The translations under genes were made by a program, and so were the position numbers. 19,236 nucleotides of DNA from JALYNX01 sp035292685 (GTDB taxonomy: Bacteria; Actinomycetota; Acidimicrobiia; Spongiisociales; ZC4RG35), in contig DATDPP010000053.1 of NCBI GenBank assembly GCA_035292685.1, forward strand, positions 1-19,236. Reading direction: 5' to 3'. A model generated the notes under the pieces. It saw only the letters and a program-made list of their open reading frames with translations, had not been told where the DNA came from and made no database searches. Within the stretch, counting starts at the first letter, position 1. Every line of letters begins with the position of its first letter. Of this stretch, positions 14,731 through 19,236 are shown piece after piece.

Positions 14731-15872
14731 CAGGGCACCAACGCATCCTCGATCATGAAGCCCAGGAGCTCCAGGTCGGCCGCGGTGGCCTGCCCCTGCT
14801 CCTGACGCTCCCGCGCCTTTCCCAATTGGCCGCAATCAGCGAGAGCTTCTGCTGCCGCATCACGGGCGAACTGGTCATCCGCGTGTAGGGCCTCGTGAAG
14901 GATGCCCAGACCCCCGGGTATGCCGGCGAGGGCGCCCGCCGAGTTGCGGCGAACCCACCAGTTCTCATCCTCGAGACCGAGGCGAAGGGCGGGGCTGGCC
15001 TGGGGGTCACCTATCTCTCCCAACGAATTGGCGGCCTTGGCCCGAAGCCGCCAGTCGTGATCCTGCATGTAGGCGACCAGCGGCGTCACCGCGAGTGGTC
15101 CCCCGACGTAGCCCAGAGCCTCGATGGCGGCGATCTTCAGCTCGGGATTCCGGAACTTGGCCAAGAGATCGCTCAGCGGGGGACCGATGTCACGTTCACC
15201 GATCGTGCCCAGCACCCGGATCGCCTCGACCACGGCGGCGTTGTCGTCGTAGTCGTGGTTGACACGCGCATAGGCGAGCAGCGGCCACGCCGCCAAGGCA
15301 CCGAATCCGACCAGGGTGTCGGCGAACCGGCTCCGAACCCAGGGTGACTCCTTGCCGAACCTCTCGATGATGGCGTCAATGGCGGGCGTGTGTTGCATGC
15401 GACCCAACCCGCGTGCGCATTGAATTCGAATCTCGGGCTCGCGATCGCTCAAGAACTCGATCAGGAGCGGGGCCGAGGACTCATCACCCATCTCAGCGAG
15501 GGAAACGGCAGCCCGCAGCCGGCGCCCCAACGGGAAGCGGCTGCGGAGGCGAGCCGCCTGTCGTTTCACCAATCCGTATCTGTCGATGATGCCGGCGAGG
15601 GTGTCGATCTCGGGACCGGCCACAGTATTGCGGAGATCGATGACGGCATCGAGGAAAGCGCCGTCGCGCGCCACCTCCGGGTCGATGTAATCGGTGTGGA
15701 GAGGGAACGCCAGACGTCGGCTCAAGACGCCCAGGTAGATGCTCCGCCTCTGGTCGTGACGTTCCATTCGCCGTCGGTGCACGGTCTTCAGGGTGATCAG
15801 CCCGAGAAGGAGGACTGTGTCCACGGCGAAGACGACTCCGACCGCGAAGAATGCGATCCGGGTTCCGTTCAT
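14730..15872 (-). CDS. Membrane-anchored HEAT-repeat protein
   Basis: A 380-residue protein with one N-terminal membrane helix (about 6-28, IAFFAVGVVFAVDTVLLLG), a basic stretch (HRRRMERHDQRR) that suggests a cytoplasmic body, and then a string of HEAT repeats from about residue 110 to 350. Recurring units read LRAAVSLAEMGDESSAPLLIEFL, IRIQCARGLGRMQHTPAIDAII, LKIAAIEALGYVGGPLAVTPLV and LRAKAANSLGEIGDPQASPAL. HEAT solenoids are protein-binding scaffolds; no catalytic motif is visible. The gene lies 52 nt behind the receiver gene and overlaps the glycosyltransferase start, so it probably links regulator and synthase. ATG 15872 has only a weak GAG ribosome-binding site. Confidence 0.8.
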   Translation of the reverse strand: MNGTRIAFFAVGVVFAVDTVLLLGLITLKTVHRRRMERHDQRRSIYLGVLSRRLAFPLHTDYIDPEVARDGAFLDAVIDLRNTVAGPEIDTLAGIIDRYGLVKRQAARLRSRFPLGRRLRAAVSLAEMGDESSAPLLIEFLSDREPEIRIQCARGLGRMQHTPAIDAIIERFGKESPWVRSRFADTLVGFGALAAWPLLAYARVNHDYDDNAAVVEAIRVLGTIGERDIGPPLSDLLAKFRNPELKIAAIEALGYVGGPLAVTPLVAYMQDHDWRLRAKAANSLGEIGDPQASPALRLGLEDENWWVRRNSAGALAGIPGGLGILHEALHADDQFARDAAAEALADCGQLGKARERQEQGQATAADLELLGFMIEDALVP

Positions 15873-15924
15873 GAGATCTCAAAGACTCCATCGGTAGATG
15901 ACACCGACGAGTTGACCTGGATGG

Positions 15925-16293
15925 TCAGTCGGGGAGTCTTTGTCTGATCCTTGCCATCAGCTCTGGAAGCCGGAACGGCTTGCGCACGAAGTCCACGGCG
16001 CCGAGGTCGAGGCTGTCGACAATCGTTCTCTCGTCGTCCACTCCCGACAGAATGATCACCGGGATCTGGTAGCCCTCGGCTTGCCACCTGGCAATGACCT
16101 CGATCCCGAGCAGACCGGGCATCAGGTGATCGAGTAGGGCGAGATCAATCGAACCTGTCTGGCCCATCTCATAGGCGTCATTGCCGTTGATGGCAACCGC
16201 CACCTCATAGCCCGCCTGTGTCAGGGCTGTGACCAGCACCGTTCTCACCGCCTCGGAGTCATCGGCGACCAGGACCCTTTTGGCTTGGCTCAT
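15925..16293 (-). CDS. Stand-alone response regulator receiver (CheY-like)
   Basis: A 122-residue single receiver domain with no output domain. Acidic pocket Asp11-Asp12 (VLVADDSE), phospho-acceptor Asp55 (ALLDHLMPG), switch Ser83 (IILSGVDD) and Lys105 (VRKPF) are all present, so it should be phosphorylated by a histidine kinase encoded elsewhere. Lacking a DNA-binding part, it must act by protein contact; the HEAT-repeat protein encoded next is the obvious candidate partner. ATG 16293 gives the family start; AAGG is too close to serve as ribosome-binding site, and TATGAC (16311-16306) is a possible -10 with a very short leader. First gene of the minus-strand operon, divergent from prmC. Confidence 0.9.
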   Translation of the reverse strand: MSQAKRVLVADDSEAVRTVLVTALTQAGYEVAVAINGNDAYEMGQTGSIDLALLDHLMPGLLGIEVIARWQAEGYQIPVIILSGVDDERTIVDSLDLGAVDFVRKPFRLPELMARIRQRLPD

Positions 16294-16410
16294 CCTTGTC
16301 TCGATGTCATAGCACAACCCTACGAGAGGGGTGGTCACCCGTGCCGATTCTCCCAGGCTGCCGCCGATTCTGCCTCCAATCCCCACGACGAGGATTCAGA
16401 TGTAAGACTC

Positions 16411-17145
16411 ATGCTGGAGATGGGACTAATCCCCGAACACGAGCGGCGCAGGCTCGAGGCCATCGTCGGCCCCAACCAATCGCTCGAGGAGCTGATAGCC
16501 CGACGGGTCTCCGGCGAGCCTCTGCAGTACATAGAGGGCACCGCGGCATTCGCCTCTCTCGAACTTGTCGTTGATGAACGGGTGTTGATACCCAGACCCG
16601 AGACGGAGGGTCTCTTCGAGCTGGCGGCTCGCATGGTCCGAGCTCCGGAAGTGATAGTCGACCTGTGCACCGGCTCCGGGGCGCTTGCGTTGGCGTTGAA
16701 GAAGGCCTTTCCGGCTGCCGCCGTTTTCGCCACCGACGTCTCGCCCGAAGCGGTCGAGGTCGCCACTCTCAACCGCTTTCGAACCGGGCTCCAGGTGTAC
16801 ATCGCCGAAGGGGATCTCTTCGATCCCCTTCCCGCCGCGATCCTTGGCACGGTCGACCTGATAGTGGCCAATCCCCCCTATGTGGCCGAGGTCGACTTCG
16901 CCGACCTACCGCGCGAGGTGCAGAGGGAGCCCAGGACGGCGTTGGTGTCCGGTGCCACCGGTCTCGAAGTCGTCCAGAGGATTGGGGCGGTGGCGGCGCA
17001 ATGGCTCCGACCGGGTGGCGTCTTCATTTGTGAGATCGGGGATACCCAGGGCGTATCTGCGGCCAGCTCGCTACTGAACCTTCCGGGAGTGGTTCGTCAG
17101 GACCTTGTGGGCCGGGACCGCTACCTCGTCGCCGTCAAACCGTGA
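16411..17145 (+). CDS. prmC: Release factor glutamine methyltransferase PrmC, N-terminally short
   Basis: A 244-residue SAM-dependent enzyme that methylates the GGQ glutamine of RF1/RF2. Core motifs are intact: GEPLQYIEGTAAF, VLIPRPETEGLFELA, the SAM loop DLCTGSGALALAL, FATDVSPEAVEVA, and the catalytic NPPY in LIVANPPYVAE. The protein begins MLEMGLIPEHERRRLEAIV, matching only the end of the usual helical N-terminal domain; about 40-50 residues found in E. coli PrmC are missing. The open frame reaches back to 16285, but that extension is unlike the family and overlaps the divergent receiver gene. The N-terminal domain normally helps contact the release factor. Its stop overlaps the tsaC start (GTGA). 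Confidence 0.92.
   Translation: MLEMGLIPEHERRRLEAIVGPNQSLEELIARRVSGEPLQYIEGTAAFASLELVVDERVLIPRPETEGLFELAARMVRAPEVIVDLCTGSGALALALKKAFPAAAVFATDVSPEAVEVATLNRFRTGLQVYIAEGDLFDPLPAAILGTVDLIVANPPYVAEVDFADLPREVQREPRTALVSGATGLEVVQRIGAVAAQWLRPGGVFICEIGDTQGVSAASSLLNLPGVVRQDLVGRDRYLVAVKP
16807..16831 (+). repeat. Perfect 10-bp inverted repeat inside prmC
   Basis: GAAGGGGATC (16807-16816) and GATCCCCTTC (16822-16831) are exact complements around a 5-nt TCTTC loop, within the segment coding for GDLFDPLP. It may be incidental to the coding sequence. Confidence 0.4.
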
Positions 17146-17702
17146 CAATCGAGGCCGCGGTCGAGGCGGTGCGGGCGGGGCAGGTCGTGGGGGTCCCGAC
17201 AGACACCGTCTACGGGATCGGCGTCGACCCGCTCAACGAGTCTGCGGTGGCCCGTCTTTTCGAGCTGAAGGGACGGCCCGAGCACAAGCCGGTCGGATTG
17301 CTGGCGGCCACTGTTGACCAGGCGCGACAGATCGGCGAGATCGAAGGCCGTGCCGAAGAGCTCGCCCTCGCCCATTGGCCCGGTGCCTTGACCTTGGTGG
17401 TCACCCCCCTCGTGATCCTGGCGAACTGGGTGGGCGACGCGCAGCGGAGCACCGTGGGGGTGCGGGTGCCGAATCACCCGGTCGCCCTCGAGCTGCTCGA
17501 GGCATGCGGGCCGCTGGCTGTCACGTCGGCCAATCGGAGCGGCGGTGTCGAAGCCAGGGATGACGTAGAGGCCAGGTCGACGTTCGGAGACGAGGTTGCC
17601 GTCTACCTCCCCGGAACGGCACCGGGTGGCGAAGCCTCGACGGTGGTCGATGCCACCGGGGCTCGGCTCTTGGTGTTACGCCAAGGGCCGGTTCGGGTCT
17701 AA
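17142..17702 (+). CDS. tsaC: L-threonylcarbamoyladenylate synthase (TsaC/Sua5 family, short form)
   Basis: A 186-residue YrdC-type enzyme that makes threonylcarbamoyl-AMP from threonine, bicarbonate and ATP, the first step of the t6A37 modification of ANN-reading tRNAs. Motifs: VPTDTVYGIG at the start, ELKGRPEHKPVGLL with the conserved Lys/Arg pair, WPGALTLVV, GVRVPNHPVAL and the TSANRSGG ATP-binding loop. It lacks the extra C-terminal Sua5 domain, so it is the TsaC length. The start is GTG 17142 overlapping the prmC stop by 4 nt, hence coupled translation. The prfA/prmC/tsaC neighbourhood is widespread in bacteria. Confidence 0.95.
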   Translation: MTIEAAVEAVRAGQVVGVPTDTVYGIGVDPLNESAVARLFELKGRPEHKPVGLLAATVDQARQIGEIEGRAEELALAHWPGALTLVVTPLVILANWVGDAQRSTVGVRVPNHPVALELLEACGPLAVTSANRSGGVEARDDVEARSTFGDEVAVYLPGTAPGGEASTVVDATGARLLVLRQGPVRV

Positions 17703-17730
17703 GTACCAAGTACCAAATACCAGGTACGAG
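17703..17730 (+). repeat. Tandem 7-bp repeat (GTACCAA type), four units
   Basis: Directly after the tsaC stop come GTACCAA, GTACCAA, ATACCAG and GTACGAG, four heptamers in register that drift from the first to the last. The final unit runs into the left arm of the hairpin at 17728. No coding or known regulatory role can be assigned. Confidence 0.7.
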
Positions 17731-17756
17731 TAACGATGACTTCGTCATCGTTACTC
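17728..17756. repeat. 13-bp perfect hairpin/palindrome before glyA (terminator or operator)
   Basis: The arms 17728-17740 (GAGTAACGATGAC) and 17744-17756 (GTCATCGTTACTC) are exact complements around TTC. It is the longest perfect inverted repeat I found in the window. It sits 26 nt after tsaC and 7 nt before glyA. A pyrimidine run (CTCTCC) follows rather than a pure T tract, so it is an imperfect intrinsic terminator; it also fits a dimeric repressor site, because a candidate glyA -10 (TACTCT) falls in and just past its right arm. Confidence 0.8.
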
Positions 17757-17757
17757 T
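17752..17757 (+). promoter_or_regulatory. Candidate -10 element (leaderless promoter) of glyA
   Basis: TACTCT lies exactly 6 nt before ATG 17764, which has no ribosome-binding site. It overlaps the right arm of the hairpin, so transcription and the palindrome would be linked. No clear -35 is seen. Confidence 0.38.
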
Positions 17758-17763
17758 CTCCCC

Positions 17764-19035
17764 ATGATCCCAATGGACTCGTTGGAGTCGGTCGATCCTG
17801 AAATCGCCTATCTCATTCGCAAGGATGTGGAGCGGCAGAACTCACACATCCATCTGATCGCCTCCGAGAACTTCGCCTCTCCTGCGGTGATGGCAGCCTC
17901 CGGCTCGGTGTTCACCAACAAATACGCCGAGGGCTACCCGGGCCGGCGTTATTACGAGGGCTGTCAGGTCGTCGACGAGATGGAGCAGTTGGCGATCGAT
18001 CGTGCCAAGCAGTTGTTCGGGGCCGAGCACGCCAATGTGCAGTCCCATTCCGGGGCCCAGGCCAACATGGGTGTCTACTTCTCGCTGCTCTCGCCCGGCG
18101 ACAAGGTGCTGGGGATGCGCCTCGACCAGGGCGGGCATCTCACCCATGGCTCACCGGTCAACTTCTCGGGCCTCTATTACGACTTTGTCGCCTACGGGGT
18201 GAATCCGGAGACCGAGTTGATCGACATGGACCAAGTCCATGCACTGGCGCTGGAGCATCGTCCCAAGATCGTCCTCGCCGGATACTCCGCCTACTCCCGA
18301 ACTCTCGACTACCAGAGCTTTCGGGAGATCGCAGACGACGTGGGTGCCACCTTCATGGTGGACGCGGCCCATTTCATCGGTCTGGTGGCGGGTGGATCCC
18401 ACCCTTCCCCGGTTCCCCACGCCGACATCGTGACCGGCACCACCCACAAGGCCCTGAGGGGCCCTCGTGGCGGGTTGATCCTGAGTCGTGAAGGCTTCGC
18501 CGCAGCCGTCGACAAGGCCGTGTTCCCCAATGTCCAGGGCGGCCCCATCGAGTCCCAGATCGCGGCCAAGGCGGTGTGTTTCCAGGAGGCGCTTCGACCC
18601 GAATTCGGGGTCTACACCGACCAGATCGTGGCCAACGCCTCGGCGATGTCCGACGCCATCCAGAAGGATGGTGTTCGGGTGGTCTCGGGGGGAACCGACA
18701 ACCACCTTTTCCTGATCGACCTGCGCTCCGTCGACGAGGATCTCACCGGCAAGGACGCAGCGAGGATGCTGGACGATGTCGGGATCACCCTCAACTTCAA
18801 CACGATCCCGTTCGATCCACGGCCACCGTATCGGGCCTCGGGTCTGCGCATTGGCACCCCGGCCATGACCACTCAGGGGATGAAGGAGCCGGAGGCGGCC
18901 GAGGTGGCGTCGCTCATCGCCCAGGCACTGCAACAGCGCCAAGACCCCGCCGCGTTGTCCGATGTGGCGGGACGGGTAGCCGAATTGGCCTCGAGTTTCT
19001 CGCCCTACCCGCATGAGTTCGCGGGTCATGTGTGA
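17764..19035 (+). CDS. glyA: Serine hydroxymethyltransferase
   Basis: A 423-residue cytoplasmic PLP enzyme that interconverts serine and glycine with tetrahydrofolate and feeds one-carbon metabolism. Hallmarks: LIASENFASPAVMAA, NKYAEGYPGRRYYEGC, HSGAQANMGVYFSLLSPGD, VDAAHFIGLVAGG with the cofactor-binding Asp/His, and the PLP lysine in TGTTHKALRGPRGG. The C-terminus has SGLRIGTPAMTTQGM. Some normally strict positions differ mildly (DAAH for DMAH, THKAL for THKTL), but nothing essential is lost. ATG 17764 or ATG 17773 could start; neither has a Shine-Dalgarno. glyA between tsaC and the atp genes is also the Streptomyces arrangement, as I recall it. Confidence 0.96.
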   Translation: MIPMDSLESVDPEIAYLIRKDVERQNSHIHLIASENFASPAVMAASGSVFTNKYAEGYPGRRYYEGCQVVDEMEQLAIDRAKQLFGAEHANVQSHSGAQANMGVYFSLLSPGDKVLGMRLDQGGHLTHGSPVNFSGLYYDFVAYGVNPETELIDMDQVHALALEHRPKIVLAGYSAYSRTLDYQSFREIADDVGATFMVDAAHFIGLVAGGSHPSPVPHADIVTGTTHKALRGPRGGLILSREGFAAAVDKAVFPNVQGGPIESQIAAKAVCFQEALRPEFGVYTDQIVANASAMSDAIQKDGVRVVSGGTDNHLFLIDLRSVDEDLTGKDAARMLDDVGITLNFNTIPFDPRPPYRASGLRIGTPAMTTQGMKEPEAAEVASLIAQALQQRQDPAALSDVAGRVAELASSFSPYPHEFAGHV

Positions 19036-19037
19036 GA

Positions 19038-19060
19038 GCGGGCGTGCGGCCCGCCTTAAA
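19038..19060 (+). terminator. Hairpin terminator candidate after glyA
   Basis: GCGGGC (19038-19043) pairs with GCCCGC (19049-19054) around GTGCG, 2 nt after the glyA stop. It is followed by CTTAAA, so the T tract is poor; this resembles the stem-only terminators of GC-rich actinobacteria. Confidence 0.5.
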
Positions 19061-19071
19061 CTAGCTTCGAT

Positions 19072-19100
19072 TTGGACTCCTGAATCCTCAGCCATACCCT
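19072..19100 (+). promoter_or_regulatory. Candidate promoter of the AtpZ/AtpI-like gene
   Basis: TTGGAC (19072-19077), a 17-nt spacer and TACCCT (19095-19100) have ideal spacing but only partial consensus matches. The CRP-type palindrome begins at the next base, so its occupant would cover the predicted transcription start. Confidence 0.4.
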
Positions 19101-19118
19101 TTGTGAAGGATTGCACAA
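19101..19118. promoter_or_regulatory. CRP/FNR-type operator upstream of the AtpZ/AtpI-like gene
   Basis: TTGTGA-AGGATT-GCACAA has perfect TTGTG/CACAA arms with an 8-nt interval and differs from the site at 4769-4786 at one core position (G for T). It lies 7 nt before the GTG of the partial gene. Confidence 0.6.
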
Positions 19119-19125
19119 GCCACCC

Positions 19126-19236
19126 GTGAAGCGTCAAACCACGACAAGTCAGATCGCGGCTGCGGTCAACGATGGCTGGATGAACGGCGGCAACTTCGCC
19201 GGTTCGATACTCGCCGGGACCCTGGTCGGCTACCTG
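19126..19236 (+). CDS. Partial AtpZ/AtpI-like small membrane protein, start of ATP synthase operon (cut by window edge)
   Basis: The last 37 codons stay open to the window edge. The peptide is polar at first (VKRQTTTSQIAAAVNDG) and then enters a hydrophobic Gly/Ala/Leu segment (FAGSILAGTLVGYL) resembling the first membrane helix of the AtpZ/AtpI ATPase_gene1 family, whose members sit at the head of atp operons and help assemble the c-ring or transport Mg. Position supports this: in Mycobacterium and Streptomyces the rho-rpmE-prfA-prmC cluster leads to atpI and atpB. The start could be GTG 19126 or TTG 19111; GAAGGA (19105-19110) suits neither. Too little is visible to choose between AtpZ and AtpI. 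Confidence 0.55.
   Translation, partial: MKRQTTTSQIAAAVNDGWMNGGNFAGSILAGTLVGYL

Noticed and set aside
13321..16293. Receiver/HEAT/GT2 block as a phage-defence island
   Set aside because: No nuclease, NTPase, protease or toxin-like effector domain is present. The glycosyltransferase motifs are those of a polysaccharide synthase, so an envelope role is the simpler reading.

Overview
The window is about 19 kb of GC-rich chromosome from an actinobacterium. Three things point there. A WhiB-family [4Fe-4S] protein and a DUF3107 protein are present, and both families are typical of Actinobacteria. The gene orders glmU-prs and thrC-rho-rpmE-prfA...prmC-tsaC-glyA-atp match backbones known from Streptomyces and Mycobacterium. 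Several starts also look leaderless (TANNNT 6-9 nt before GTG/ATG with no usable Shine-Dalgarno). A deep lineage such as Acidimicrobiia is plausible, but the sequence alone does not prove it. There are 21 complete protein genes, one gene cut by the right edge, and two tRNAs. I see no insertion sequence, prophage, integrase or CRISPR array.

Layout. 1-2460: tRNA-Gln(UUG), glmU and prs, supplying UDP-GlcNAc and PRPP. 2500-4175: an exported glucose/sorbosone dehydrogenase-like protein, converging on a small secreted LysM protein. 4180-4875: DUF3107 converging on a WhiB1-like gene whose upstream region carries a perfect CRP-type palindrome. 4874-6974: a tightly overlapping operon of GDPD, YqeY and an ATP-dependent DNA ligase. 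The ligase converges on ku, and the two stop codons share one CTAG, so a minimal NHEJ pair sits together. 7817-7995: four copies of an octamer in alternating orientation, then tRNA-Arg(CCG) on the minus strand. 8043-13312: thrC, rho, rpmE, a YqhQ-like DUF1385 membrane protein and prfA. 13321-16293: a three-gene minus-strand operon of a stand-alone receiver, a membrane-anchored HEAT-repeat protein and a processive family 2 glycosyltransferase, wedged between prfA and prmC. 16411-19035: a short prmC, tsaC and glyA, with a tandem repeat and a 13-bp perfect hairpin in front of glyA. 19038-19236: a terminator-like hairpin, a second CRP-type palindrome and the start of a small AtpZ/AtpI-like membrane protein that probably opens the ATP synthase operon.

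How it fits together. Most genes are core housekeeping: cell-wall precursor, PRPP, Thr/Ser/Gly metabolism, translation termination (prfA with its methylase prmC), the t6A tRNA modification, transcription termination and ATP synthase. The parts most worth attention are (i) the receiver/HEAT/glycosyltransferase operon, a candidate phospho-regulated surface-polysaccharide synthase that interrupts a normally contiguous gene pair beside a prmC lacking its N-terminal region; (ii) two closely matching CRP-type operators in front of whiB1-like and ATP-synthase-type genes; (iii) the structured element before glyA; and (iv) the octamer array upstream of ku. Half of the starts are GTG or TTG, and all four convergent gene ends abut or overlap.
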